From Anadara kagoshimensis (taxonomy: Eukaryota > Mollusca > Bivalvia > Arcoida > Arcidae): 64,000 nt of DNA. Of this stretch, positions 12,362 through 24,974 are shown piece after piece (the stretch's first letter is position 1; every line of letters begins with the position of its first letter). Location: the NCBI GenBank assembly GCA_021292105.1, contig CM037871.1:33806997-33870996 (forward strand). Direction: 5' to 3'. The notes below the pieces were generated by a model. The model ran no database searches. It saw nothing but the letters and a program-made list of their open reading frames with translations, and was not told the origin of the DNA. Made by a program: the position numbers and the translations under genes.

Positions 12362-12880
12362 ATAATACCTATTTGTCAACAAAATATTTGTAAGTAGCGA
12401 GCTTCGTTGTATAAAGTTCCCATAGTTGGAACAATCTCTTTCTAGCCTTTCGTGTGTGTCATAATTTATGTATAAGTCTAAATACGACACAGAGCTTGAG
12501 AAATCAGTCATGTCTTTTGTTTGAAAGCCACTAAGATAGATGGCATTCATAAAGTATCTTAATTTGGGATCGTTAAGAAATAGAATTTCATCTATGTATC
12601 GGTATGTGGACTTTTGGCGACGGTCATTTCTCCAGCTTCATACGAAAGTTATAAACAAATCATCAAGCAAAGGAGCACAGTTTGTACCCATTGGTATACC
12701 GATTATTCGTTGGAAAATTACCAAACACAAATAATATTGTTTTTATTATCTTCAGTATATGTTTGTTTGAAGTCCGTATGGTGCTTTCCAAATAACCAGA
12801 ATACCTGTTTAACATTAGATATTTGTATCTTAGCTTATCGTTTTTGTAAAAGAATGACAAATCAATAATCTACCAGGTAA
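12356..12880 (-). pseudogene. Reverse transcriptase fragment, internally deleted
   Basis: Minus strand reads a Y-I-D-E-I-L-type block with stops, then SSVSYLDLYINYDTHERL, which jumps straight to RDCSNYGNF. The intervening Y-D-K-R-D-D and S-Q-L-I segment of its relatives is missing. Same family as 20467-21390. Confidence 0.72.
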
Positions 12881-13149
12881 TGTTTTCATTTCCGCATGAT
12901 TATTTTTCATTCAGCAATCATTATTTTTTTTACCTCACAGGTAAGTTTACGAGTTTTAGGGGAATTGTTTTCATAAGGCGATCATGCGTTCACTCAGTAT
13001 ACATGTACCAAGCATACGTTAAACATAGAACTTACGTTTTCGGGGGGCATTCATCCCATCTGTCGAGCATAGTCTGTAATAATTATAAAATTCTGTCCCT
13101 AAGTAAAAGGTGGAACATTTCTGTATGTAGGAGCTTTTAAAAGTAAACA

Positions 13150-13350
13150 TATCAATTAAGTGTTCTCAAACATATTAACACGTGGACATTATATTGCCAA
13201 AACAACAAATATGCTATCAAAAACTTTAAAAATTTATATTGCATCTTCTGGGTTTTTTTGTTTGGAGTTTGTATGGTTCTTGACAAAATAAAGAGAATCT
13301 CTGTTCAGTACAAGATATTTATATCTTGCCTCACCATACAGCCATTTATT
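13150..13350 (-). pseudogene. Reverse transcriptase fragment
   Basis: Nucleotide similarity to 21255-21385 (an ACCAAACACAACAAATATG-like stretch, then a TTTTTGTTTGGA-like stretch and TTGACAAAATAA). Too decayed to translate. Confidence 0.55.
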
Positions 13351-13467
13351 TTTATTACAATGTCAACAAAAATATATATAAATAAACCTACCATTATAAT
13401 GCAAAAAAGTAAAATTTTTGAAAACATTAAAAATTTTGTTAAACACGTAAACTTAGATAAAAAACTA

Positions 13468-13513
13468 AAAACTACTGATGAGAAATTGTGTTCCGAAATG
13501 ACCGTCCAGTGCT
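13468..13513 (+). ncRNA. Hammerhead ribozyme motif, decayed
   Basis: CTGATGA, GAAA and GTC are present, but stem I (AAACTA against CAGTGCT) and stem II are largely mismatched. Likely inactive relic of the same repeat. Confidence 0.62.
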
Positions 13514-14433
13514 GTTAAATTAAAACTGGTATAATTTGTAATAGATATAACAATATTATTTACCTTCTGTTACCTATGGTAAATTTAATAGCATTTTCCC
13601 GTTAATTAATCTGCATTTCCGTAATCGATAAACTTTACTTAACTGTATCTATATAGACAAAATTGAATGTTAAACATCGGATATCCCCGTGTGTACAATA
13701 CTTAATATAAACGGATTTGTAAAGCGAGGGACAGGTACCATTAATGCGTAAATTGATACCCTTCATTACTATGAATAATATTCTAAATGTGTTGTACTGA
13801 AATAATATCAACGTTAATAAAACCTTGCTTAAAAATGAATAATTATCTCCCTTGAGATAACTCTTTCAACAAAAGAGGATGATAGATTTGTTCTGTCGTT
13901 ATGAAGATGCCCATGTTATAATTAACTCTTCACAAAGACACAGTACATATTCAATATTCTTTCGCTGGAGTGGAATTATAAAAATGTTTAAATACAAACA
14001 GTAATTGAATAGTTATTGAAAATTCGTTTATTCATTTGCAGATCTGTAGCTCAAGAACAAAGATATTACAAATTGATCTCATATTCACAGATCAGGTACA
14101 TTGCACCCTATTATATCTGTTGACAAAATGCTTCAAATTGTTTCCAGTTCATGATGTAAGTTTTAATGATAATTATCTATGTATTTGCTTTCCAATTTGT
14201 CCCTTGACACATCAAAATACCTTGTAATAAGAGCATTTCGTATAATAGGATACCAACGCTTTTCATTTATAACAAAAGCGTTTTTGAATTAATGCTATCA
14301 GGTGCGCTAATGTTCTTCTATATCCAACTTACTTGTAATATAGGCTCATAAAGGATAAATGTTAAATACAAATTAAATGGTTAAAACACATTCAAAATAT
14401 CTAATACCATTAATTTGAAAGTTGAATATATAT

Positions 14434-14572
14434 AGAATAATACATGGTGAAATCCATATCATATGCCATATCTGACCGAGACCCTCATATCAGACCGAGG
14501 GCTTTAGCCCGAGGTTTATATTGGTCGAGGTCTGATATAATATATTATATGGATTTTACCATGTTTTATTCT
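14434..14572. repeat. Near-perfect inverted repeat, ~139 bp
   Basis: Left AGAATAATACATGGTGAAAT then CCATATC; right TATATGGATTTTACCATGTT then TTATTCT. The centre holds CTGACCGAGACC and GGTCGAGGTCTGAT words. Related fragments lie at 14805-14890 and 17651-17800 (both with CGACCGGGCG). Confidence 0.65.
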
Positions 14573-16227
14573 GTTTATCATAAACTTAAATTTTACTATT
14601 TAAAACAAATACATGCATTAAATACAGACATTTTTCAAGAATATAACACAAAATTCAATTAGACTATTTAGACTAGTTTAAATGCATTCCACCAAATAAT
14701 CCCATTAGCATAATATTCCTTCGCGGCGACCTTTATTTATAAGGCTAAGGAAGCCATCGAATAATTTAATTGATATAGTGATTAGATCTATTTGTTCTGA
14801 GTAGCCGGTCTGATATCGACATCAGACCGGTGATACGGCTTTTTCGACCGGGCGCGTGCGTTCGGTGATATGGATGACGTCATTTTAGCCGTATCTTAGC
14901 GTGCAGAAACTACGTATTTACTACATAGTATATATAAATAACATATATTTGTTATAGCTCCATCTTAAAATATGGTTTGTATTTTCATAACGCAGCTATT
15001 TAAAAAAAAACGATTAAATTACAGTTCAATTCTGTTTTCGTGATGCTTCATATAAAATACACGCTACATTTGCAACAGACTTACATCAGTGTTAGAGTTT
15101 ACTTCTTCTAAAATTCCCCGTTTCCTGCAATTGTGGTTATTTATTTATTATAAATTGGTAACAGGCACATTTACCATTAAGTAGTACTCATTACTGTGGT
15201 GGAAGTTCACGTGTAAGTTACCAGTTTTACTTTGGTTTGGGAATGTCATGTGGACATGGAATTATATATAATTTGTGTTAAATATTTATGAAAAAACTTT
15301 TGAATTGCAATTTATTATGTTAAAGTTTTAAAATAATTTTTTTTTTAAAAAGTGACGATAGTATATTTAAAGTTTTTGTTTTAAATTTGGTTTCAGAACT
15401 ACCGGGTAGTGGTTAAGAAACTCCGGTGCAAATAAGTTTTCATGCAGCATAAAGTCCCTGAATTAATTAACTCATATGAAAAACACAGTACATATTTGAT
15501 AGACTTGCACTGGAGTGGAAATATAGAAATGTTTAACTACAAACAGTAATTGAATCGTTATTCATCTTCTGTTTACCCAGTTGCAGATCTGTAGCGCAAG
15601 AACAAAGATATAACAAATTGATCTGCTATTCAGAGATCAGATACATTGAACTGAGTTATTTCTTTTGTCAAAATGCTTCAAATTATTTCTAGTTCATAAC
15701 GTAAAAGTTAACGATAATCATTTGTATATTTGCTTTCCAATTTGTCCCCCGACACATCACAAGGTTTGATTGCATAAAGGTTGTAAGTCAAAAACATCAT
15801 CGCAAAGAAGAATATTTTAATGAAACATTTGTGTTGACTTTCTGGTATTGTGAGCATTCACAATCTTCTTCAGATCGCGTAACTCAAGATATGATCATTT
15901 CTACAATATTTAATATTAGTTAAGTTTGATTTAAAAGCAGCTGCGAATGTAATACATTTTAAAACTTAGAAAAACTTACTGCTCAACTGAAATTATTTGC
16001 AAAATAGCCCTGAAGAAAATGTTCATTATAAATCAAACTAATACTGAATTTAATTAAATTTAATTTCTACTTAATTACTGTTTCAGTGCATCCTTTAACT
16101 TTAATGTAATTAAATTAATTTCTGAGGAATTTTCAAATGCAATCTCAATATTAATTCAAACATGATCCATTGTTGTTTTGAATTCAAATTTAACATAAAT
16201 TACATATTATACCAGTTTAAATTTTAC

Positions 16228-16273
16228 AGTACTAGACGGCCGTTTTGGTATACAATTCCTCATCAGTAGTGCT
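16228..16273 (-). ncRNA. Hammerhead ribozyme motif, decayed
   Basis: Minus strand: stem I and CTGATGA are kept, but GAAA has become AAAA, stem II pairs badly and stem I has one change. The flanking repeat runs from about 16203 to 16380. Confidence 0.68.
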
Positions 16274-16529
16274 TGGACCAAAATTATGAAACCAAAATTG
16301 TTATCAAGATGTCAAAAAGATACCCAAAGGACGAAAATATATTTTACCAAATTTAGCTTAGGAAATCTTATTATTCACTTGTCCTCAGTAACCACTGTTT
16401 GAAGGCCTTTTAACTTTTTACTTACATATTTAGAGTATATTTTATATTTCTTATACTCGATTGTCCATTGGTGGTTTTTATAGAATGGTTTCACTGAATC
16501 TATTTAATCCAAAGGAATATATTTGATGT

Positions 16530-16835
16530 CCCATAGTTCCATTTTCCTACCATTCTTACTATTGTGTGTGTCTAACCTGATTTGTCAGTTCCAAAGTTTT
16601 TACTTTGCAGCTGGATTGTGATTCGGACATGGATAAGTATGTTTATTTTTTATTTTGATTACATACGCAGCGGGTGTAGCTAGCTAATCAGGAGGTGCTT
16701 ACTTCCCCAAAGCTTCGGTCTCACTTTCCCGATGGAAGTTCACGTGTTTAACCTAATTTGCCAGATTCATTTTTTACTTTGCTTTGGGATTGTGGTATGA
16801 ACATGGATTGGTATGTTTGTTTTTCATTGAATTGA
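16530..16835 (+). repeat. Two tail repeats in tandem
   Basis: The first copy is partial (GTCAGTTCCAAAGTTTTTAC ... GGACATGGATAAGTATG, 16590-16645). The second is nearly complete (GCGGGTGTAGCTAGCTAATC ... ATTGGTATGTTTGTTTTTCA, 16670-16832). Confidence 0.7.
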
Positions 16836-16899
16836 CTTAACTTTTATCTTGTTTGAATCTTAAAAACAAACATGTAGTAATCATTAAACAAAACAGATA

Positions 16900-17300
16900 G
16901 GTCCATGTCGAAATCTACACTGGGAATTAAAGTAACACTAAACTATGGGAACTATGGGATGTAAATATATCCCGGATAATTCTCATACTTGTCAACAATA
17001 TTAAAATGACGGCAAAAACTTGTTAAAGGTTGTAAAATCATTGCATAAAAACTTATTTGTAAGCAGCTGTGTAAAGTTCCCGTAATAGGAACAAGATCTA
17101 CTATAGCACATTAACTTTGAAACAGATACACCATAAGAAGGAGAAGCATGTATATCGATGCATAGATAAGGAAAGTTGAAAATAGACTGTTATCAAGTTT
17201 GCCAAACTGTTTCAATGTAGCCTTCGTTGGTGTCAAAATTGAGATTCAAGTCCAAATATAAAGCATAACTTGAAAAAGCAGCCGTTTCTTCTATGAAACG
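16900..17300 (-). pseudogene. Reverse transcriptase fragment with part of the tail region
   Basis: It matches the middle of the 20467-21390 copy at nucleotide level (ACTATGGGA, TTGTCAACAATATT, AAGTTCCCGTAATAGGAACA, ACACCATAAGAAGGAGAAGC) with many changes and no useful frame. It faces the plus-strand tail copies at 16530-16830. Confidence 0.65.
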
Positions 17301-17804
17301 GTTTTAAAAATTCAACCAATGGCGTCTACTGTGCGTTTAAAAAATCGCAACTTATAAAATGCAGTCTTTCTCTTTTGTTTCTTCTGTAGGATTTTCCTGA
17401 TTTCCAGAATATGCTCATCAGAGTATATAGATAAGTTCAATCTAATGATTTTTTTTTCCAAAATGCCATGTCTCTATATGAGTCTCTAGTAGATGACTGT
17501 AAAGGCTGCTTAGGTGGCTACAATTGAGACTGCCAAGAACAATAGGAGGTCAAATATATCCAAGGTAATTTTATATACAGACACATCATACTTATTATCA
17601 AGAAGTTGCATGAAATTGCTATAAATCAATAGGGCAAACTGAATGATCAATATAGAATAATACATGTTTAAATCCATATTATATACCATATCTGACGGAG
17701 ACCGCTATATAATATCAATATCAAACCGGGTGATACAGCTTTTCCGACCGGGCGTGTGCAGTCAGTGATATGGATGACATCATTTAAGCCGTTTCAAAGC
17801 ATTC

Positions 17805-19465
17805 AAAGTATACTACAAAGTATATGATAAAACTTGTTATTTTAAAATATTAACATCCTTCTCTAGTACACATCCAGTTTCATTGATGATATCATTGTGA
17901 CATTATATACATTTAAATGTATGGCTATGATACCGCATTAATGTTTTAGTTATTGACCACTTAGTACTAAATACTTTCTATTTATATTTTTCATAATTTA
18001 TACTGATAATTGTCCTATTGGCTAAGGTGGTTATATTTATTTTTAACATTTTATGAAAACACATTATTAATTGTTATTTTTTCCATGTCTATAAAATATT
18101 CATTACCAAAGAAACATTTTAGTACTAAATATACCATTATTGATATTATTTTCATTACAGTACCGACAAGATATCAAGAAAATATATCCCATACACTAAA
18201 ATATATAAATATTTTCATACAGAAGAGTTTGTTTTATTTATGATATAAATAAATATATAAAATCAAAAACAAATATAACTTTTACGAAAATCAGACCACA
18301 ACCATCAAAGTTCTACTTCACTAAACATTATTATGACTATTATTATTATTATTATTATTATTTTATAACTACAGGGATATATATATATCTATGGCTATAT
18401 CTGAAGTTTAAAAATGTTGATTTTTGAAACGTGCCTAGGGTAGGCACAGTGGTCAATATTCAACATTTCTTTGAATCACTCCCTTGAGGTCTTTTTTACC
18501 GGACCATCTACCTTCATTTCTGAATGCCAATTTTGTTTTTTGACGAACAGTCACTAATTTAATAATTTTAAGTCTCAATCAGACCCGCCCGGGATCTCAA
18601 TCAGCAATTTTCCATTTATGGAGCAAACACTCTATGTTTCACAATGCACGAATTGTTGCCAGGAAAACATAGACAGCAATAAACAATGCGTACATGACAC
18701 CGGGACTTAGTAATTGAGGCCAACGTTTTTTGTCTCACTGAAGCAAACTTAGTCATACCGAGTAACTAGCTTTGACGTCTTTGTTAATGGAACTACATAG
18801 ACTGATACATCAAATATCTTTTAATTATTCACAAAAACCTTCAACAAAATGCAATGATGTTATTACAGATTATTTATTAACGCTGACAAGCTTTGAATTA
18901 ACAGCTTAAAAACGATACCATTTTCTACGTAATTACTAAAGGCGTAATAAGTTATTCAGTGCCATAATATTAATGGGGTGCTTATCATCATGCTCACATA
19001 AACCGTATGGGATTTTTATTTTAAACATCCGTGTACTTAAACTAAATACACAAAATGGCGTGACTAATTAAAAGTCACCTTTCCCAAGGGAGTCCCTGAA
19101 TGTATACGTTTCCATTTAGGAATTAAATATTAAATACATTCGAACACGTTTGTAAGTTAACCATATCCATTATCGCTCATCTTTAGAGTTTTTATCTATT
19201 AATACCTTTAATTACAACCATAGAACATACTTTACTTAAACAATCCATAAATGTTATGTTTAATAAATAAATACTTGCTAAATAAGCCTGGGTACAGACG
19301 AACTAGACCGTTCATCTGTTAAGTTATACCCCGAGCAATACACGTAGCTTGAGCGGAAATTACGAAAATGATATATGTAGTTATGAAATAAGTTCGCTGG
19401 ACCAGTTTTTCTTTGAATTTGTAAATATAAGAAATATAAAAATCAACAAAAATATGTTCATAGCC
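17805..19465. other. Anonymous AT-rich DNA with a short (TTA)n
   Basis: The longest open frames are under 80 codons, low-complexity and unlike any family I know. Stretches 14895-15180, 21395-22110, 23050-24160, 26160-26870, 27090-27885 and 28280-29880 are likewise empty to me. Confidence 0.5.
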
Positions 19466-19469
19466 TGTT

Positions 19470-19590
19470 GAATGTAGCTAGCAAAACAAGAGGTGCCTAC
19501 CATTCCAGAGCTTTCGGCCTCATTTCCCTGGTGGAAATTCACGTGTTTAACTTACATGTAACGGTTCCTCTTGTAATCCATACAATTCTT
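19470..19590 (+). repeat. Tail repeat, 5' two thirds, immediately before a hammerhead repeat
   Basis: GTAGCTAGCAAAACAAGAGG through GGTGGAAATTCACGTGTTTA, then a short gap, then the hammerhead repeat at about 19605. Confidence 0.65.
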
Positions 19591-19622
19591 TTAAATAATT
19601 TTGGTTTCATAATTTTGGTCCA

Positions 19623-19668
19623 AGCACTACTGATGAGGAATTGTATTCCGAAACGGCCGTCTAGTGCT
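19623..19668 (+). ncRNA. Hammerhead ribozyme motif, type I, core intact
   Basis: AGCACTA and TAGTGCT form a perfect 7-bp stem I. CTGATGA, stem II GGAAT/ATTCC over TGT, GAAA, the CGGCCG stem III and GTC are all present without a change, so this copy equals the family consensus. A tail repeat lies just upstream (19470-19590) and another just downstream (19765-19920). Confidence 0.87.
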
Positions 19669-19764
19669 GTAAATATAAAACTGGTATAATATGTAATTTA
19701 AACTCATTTAATATGGTATAATATGTAATTTAAACTAATTTAAACTTTCATTCTCAATTTTTAT

Positions 19765-19925
19765 AACAAACGTGGCGGGCTTAGTTAGCTAAACAGGAGT
19801 TGATTACTCTTCAGGACCATCCGGCCTCACTTCTTTCGTGGAAGTTCAACTATTTTTACCTAATTTGTCAGTTTCAATGTTTGAACTTCATATTTGTGTT
19901 TGTGATATATACATCGATTTGTATT
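19765..19925 (+). repeat. Tail repeat
   Basis: ACGTGGCGGGCTTAGTTAGC, CATCCGGCCTCACTTCTTTC and AATTTGTCAGTTTCAATGTT, the family blocks in order, moderately diverged. Confidence 0.65.
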
Positions 19926-20466
19926 TTTGTTTTTTATTATAAAAAGACAAGGTTCTACTGTGCTCTCAGGAACACTATATAGTCGATCTTTTATTTTTAT
20001 TTGATTATAACGAAACGCTTTTCCTTCAAATTATGAAAATTGTATTTAAAATTTCTGTACCCAACAGGATTTTGGCTTTCTTTCAATAAAGTGATTGAAT
20101 GTTTGCCCATCATATTGAGAAATTAGTTATTTTTTCCAACTTAAGCATGTTTATATGCCCTTAAGTTGAATCAAACAATAGATTGTTTAAAATTTTGACA
20201 TAGTTTTTTAGGGTATGGTCCCCATTCGTACGTGTAAAAAGTAGATCTATATAGTAAACAGGTACACACCTGGGGTGAAAGATTCAAATATCATTCAGGG
20301 TTTAATTCAAACAATTCGGTCTCTCGTTTGCATAGAGGTTCTGTCGAGGCTGTATGTAATGTATAATTATCTGAAAAAGGTCATTTTCTCTATAAACAAC
20401 ATAGTTGGACTGCTTGTAAAACATAATAAAAATAAATGGGTTGGGTACAGATAATTTGAACACATA

Positions 20467-21390
20467 ATCAAAAACAAACATTCTAATCCATGTCCGAATC
20501 ACAATCAATAAGCAAAGTAAAAACTTTGGAACCGACAAGTAATGTTAGACACGTGGACTTCCACCAGGGAAGTGAGGCCAGGTGCTCTGGAAGGGTAAGC
20601 ACCTCCTGTTTATCTAGCTACACCCGTCACGTGTGTAATCAAAATTGTGTGAAAGGAACATGGAACTATGAACTATGAGACGTCAATTATATCCAGGACA
20701 ATCCTGGACACAGAGACATCAAACTTATCAACAATACTGTGATGACGGCCTTAAAACTTTTTGAGGGCGTTGATAAGCCTAGGCTTGCAATATCCATGAG
20801 TCAACAATTTATTTGAAAGCAGCCTACTTCGTTGTACAAAGTCCCCGTTGTGGGAACAAGCTCTAACCATAGCGTATTAATTGGGAAACAAATACACCAT
20901 AAGCAGGAGAAGCAGGTATATTGCTGCATAAAAAAGGAAAGTTGACAATAGAAAAATTGAAGTCATCACGTTTGTCATAAAATTTCAAATGTAGCCTTTC
21001 GTCTGCGTCATAATTCAGGTATAAGTCTAAATGTGAAGCAGAACTTGAGGAATCAGTCGTGTTTTTTATTTCAAGCTCACTAGGATAGATGACATTTACA
21101 CAGTCTCCAAATTTAGGATTGTTAAGAGACAGAACGTCATCTATATATCTGTATGTTGAGTTTACAATGCTTTTAATGCTTAAATTCTGCTTCATAAGAA
21201 TAAAGAAACAAATCAGCAAGCAATGGTGCACAGTTTGTACCCATTGATATACCGATTGTTTGCTGAAAAACTATATTACCAAACACAACAAATATGATAT
21301 CTATCAAAAACTCGAACATTCTGTTGATGGTATCTTCAGTATATTTTTGTTTGGAATCCGTATGATGCTTGACAAAATAACCAAATCCCT
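20467..21390 (-). pseudogene. Penelope-like reverse transcriptase fragment with catalytic block, plus tail
   Basis: A 122-codon open stretch (21231-20863, minus) reads TYRYIDDVLSLNN, the catalytic Y-x-D-D region of a reverse transcriptase, then YDKRDDFNF and AYGVFVSQLIRY. Upstream (to about 21390) lies a frame-broken stretch matching the preceding RT block; downstream is a complete tail repeat ending near 20467. Truncated at its 5' end, so not autonomous. Same family as the copy at 57420-58960. Confidence 0.82.
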
Positions 21391-22117
21391 GGCAAATTCA
21401 TTACCATTTTCCTATAATTAAACTTTGAGGGCAAATAGATCGCCAATAATATAGTATTTTGAAACTACAGTAGATATGTTATAAATTAAGATACTGTGTA
21501 AAAAGAATATAAATATTTTAACAACGCATATAGTTGAAATATTAACAAGTTTCAAGTTTCTTTATTTCTCATATTGCAAAAACATACAAATTGAAACCAT
21601 TTAAACTGAAATATGACATATAATACACATTTGTTTTAAATGACAGCGAAAATAACAGTATCTGAAAAATAGGCTTAGCAGAGCATGCTACAAATATCGG
21701 TTTTGTTTGAAATGTCATTCAGCACGTAATCACAGGCATATGAACTTCATGGGGGGCATCAGAAAACCCGTGAATGGTAAAAATATTATGAAAGAAGGTA
21801 CTTTAAAATGTTAACTAATCGCAAAGTTTTTTTTAGAATTTGTTAATTCTTTTAGACAACATTCTAATTTGCTTTTGGCATTTAAATCTGTTCTTAACTC
21901 AAACCAAAATAATGTTCGAGTCTGCGTTAAAGCGTCACATGATTAATCCTTGTTTGATAAATGTCAAATCTAGAATAGCTAAACATTGTTGATATTTTCA
22001 AACAAAATGCAATCAACTAGTTCTGTATTTGAACTTGGACTGCAGTGGGTGAAGTCGTAATAAGTTCCGTCCGAATTCGGGTATTAAATAGACGAGAAGT
22101 ATATAATACAGTACAAT

Positions 22118-22250
22118 CAAAAACAAACATATTAAACCATGTCCCAATCACAATCCAGAAGCAAAGTAGAAATTTCAGAACTTACAAGTCAGGTAAGACA
22201 CGTGAACTTCATCCAAGGTAGTGAGACCGGGTGCTCCGAAAGGGTAACCT
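22118..22250 (-). repeat. Solo tail repeat
   Basis: AATCAAAAACAAACATATTA through CGTGAACTTCATCCAAGGTA to GGTGCTCCGAAAGGGTAAC; truncated at the CACGTGGCGG end. Confidence 0.65.
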
Positions 22251-22339
22251 TTCACTTATACTGCCCTTTTAGTGGGTATTTACCACTACTATCTTTATCA
22301 TATGAACTTATAACTTGCTCAACACGTTTTTAATGATGG

Positions 22340-22540
22340 TTTACGCTCAAGTCAACATTCGTGGAGTTGAAATCGTGGAAAAACCCGTATTACTTGGATA
22401 ATCAGAGACCTTGGGCAAGTGAGTTAAAATTGCTCATAGTGGGATATTTCCAAATAGGATTCAAACGTAGATGGTGTAGAGATCGGTGATCAGTAAGTAG
22501 GTGTTTAAGACCACTGGGCCACCGATGCCACTTTTGAGTA
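22340..22540 (-). mobile_element. tRNA-derived SINE-like sequence
   Basis: Minus strand: GGTGGCCCAGTGGTCTTAAA (A-box-like, near 22530-22510) and ACGTTTGAATCCTATTTGG (B-box-like, near 22465). The spacing suits a tRNA-like head, and the body follows toward 22340. Confidence 0.55.
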
Positions 22541-22899
22541 AGTATATAATTGCAATAAGTCCATAGTATTTAATTTTCCTTGATACGTTCATGCCGAGTA
22601 CACAAGAACGGACAAGGAAATCTCTGGTACTTAGGCCAGGACTATATTAAAATCAATATTAGGAACCAAAGCAAGGCCAATTTAAGAATTAATGTAGAAA
22701 AATTCTCTACATACTGTACGAAAATGGCAAATTTCGGTAACCAAAAACGTACCAGTACAAAACTCTTCAATGATATAAGTTTATGTCATTTAAGCATGTA
22801 TTTTATACAAGTACCGTACTTGTTTTTTAAATGTAGTTAGTACATGTGCATATTTGACGTCCCAATAGTTTTATGTTTATTTCAGTCTTTATTCTTAAC

Positions 22900-23045
22900 A
22901 ACCTGGCAGGTGGAGTTAGCTAAACAGGAGTGTACCCTTCTAAAACACGGCCTAACTTTCCTTGTGAATTCACATGTTTTACACTTTATTTCCAGTTTGA
23001 AAGTTTTTACTTTGATTTAGCGTTTTGGTTTGAACATGGATTTTT
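22900..23045 (+). repeat. Solo tail repeat, diverged
   Basis: GGCAGGTGGAGTTAGCTAAA, GTGAATTCACATGTTTTACA and GTTTGAACATGGATTTTTG follow the family order. Confidence 0.6.
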
Positions 23046-24164
23046 GTTTTGGTTCTGTTCTTCAAGTTCTGTTTCAACTGTTTCATTTTAATAAAGTATC
23101 TGTAGAATACCAAGTATCAACTCGTTTTATTTTAATATAAAGCAAATTATATTAATACTTTTACTCTTTCTAAAAAATCAAATATTAAATATTGCATCAA
23201 AATTTATTGTTTCAAATTTTGCAGAAATGCTGCGTCACACAAACAATTTAAATAATGTTCATATTCAAAATAAACTAATGTTGGAAATGTTTTTCCAATA
23301 TTCTAAGCTAGCGATTAGCAATCTATTCTCTATACATCTTCATATATTTGATGTCTAAAAAAGATGAAATACAAGATCCAAAGTTTTTTTTGGTTTGCAG
23401 ACTAGTTTAATCTTAAAAGTAATAAAATGATATAGGAAACCAAATATAAAATTTGAATCCGATTCAATTTGCCAATGTTTTTCTGAAGAAGTATCAAAGA
23501 AAAAATCTTATTCCTAGATGCCGTTTATTGCTTGCGGTAAAATTATGCTTCATATTTGATTTACAGTTCATGTTTGTCATTGAATTAAGGCTTAATTTTT
23601 TGTTTTATAAATGTATTATCTGAATTTTATTAAATATATCTATATGTAACGGATATATATAAAGCCGTAAAACAATGATCTTTTATTAATAAATAATTTT
23701 AATATTATTATAGATATTTTTGCTTCTAGTAATGTATATATCATAATGGTTTAAAAAAGGTTATCATTTGCATACAATAATGGGTAGATATGATATTTTT
23801 TTTATAAATTCATCAATTTGAAGTAAGTAATATTGATATACCAAAATACTTGAAATTAGAATTAAAAATCTGCAGGCCAATATTATTAACTTTACAATAG
23901 TCATCGGTATATACAAAGTACATTTGACACCCATGGTTCAGAGAAGAAACAAATATAAAATGATGGAAAAAAATCGTTACAGGTACTCTTTAATTAGGTA
24001 TAAAATATTTATCATCTGTGTATAAAAAATATCGACAAACATTTGACATTATGACTAAATGGTAAAGGGTCGTATGATTTAGCACTTTGGCAGATTTACG
24101 AATTAAGTAACCAGAGGTAATGAAAATCCTGTGACTTAACAATCCAACATGTATGAACCTTTTT

Positions 24165-24310
24165 CATAAAAAAATAAACATACTAATCCGTGTCCGAATC
24201 ACATCCCGAAGCAAAGTGAGACTTTCAAACTGACAAGTTAAGTTAAGCACATGAACTTCTACCAAGGAAGTGAGGTATGGTGATCCGGAAGGGTAAGCAT
24301 CTATTGTGTA
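24165..24310 (-). repeat. Solo tail repeat, diverged
   Basis: AATAAACATACTAATCCGTG, GAACTTCTACCAAGGAAGTG and GATCCGGAAGGGTAAGC, minus orientation. Confidence 0.6.
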
Positions 24311-24974
24311 GGTAATAGACATCGATTATTATTATTGTTTGCATCTAACAACGTTATATAGAAGCGGAATACTTTGACGATTCTCTGACCTTCATATTGT
24401 TGTCATTTCATAATGACATATCACATGAACATACTACATTTTTATTTACAAGTGGCTCTAGAGAACACAAATTTAAAGATAATAATAAAATAATATCTTT
24501 ATTACTAATCCGCGATTCCAATGTAAGTGAATGTAAATATTGTAAATATTGTAAATGTTGTTAATGTTTCTTGTGATTTTGTCTCTTAACAGTAACGAAT
24601 GAGTCTGAATCAACAATTCATCAATGACATTATATGTTTTCCGTGAATATCAAATTAACTCTTTTTGTTTTCCTCGATGATGTTTGGATATAATTCACTT
24701 CCTGTATAATCGCCAATACGACAAGGCGGTCTTTAAGGTGCGCTGAGACATTAGACATCCGAACTCTTTGCTTGAGGTGTAAACGTACACTGTTTATTCG
24801 AAACACTTCAGAATACTAATAGGTTAGCGTCATATATTCTTGGAATGAGCAAAAAAATATAAATATGATTGAATTTGGATGCAAATGGGATGGATGGCGT
24901 TTTGCATTAATTCTTATTTAAACCCTTCGTAGTTCTGTTTTTTAATAGATCCAGTTTTTGAAATACCGTGATTA

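Noticed and set aside
20863..21231. Functional reverse transcriptase gene
   Set aside because: Only part of the RT domain is open; upstream blocks are frameshifted and the 5' part is missing.
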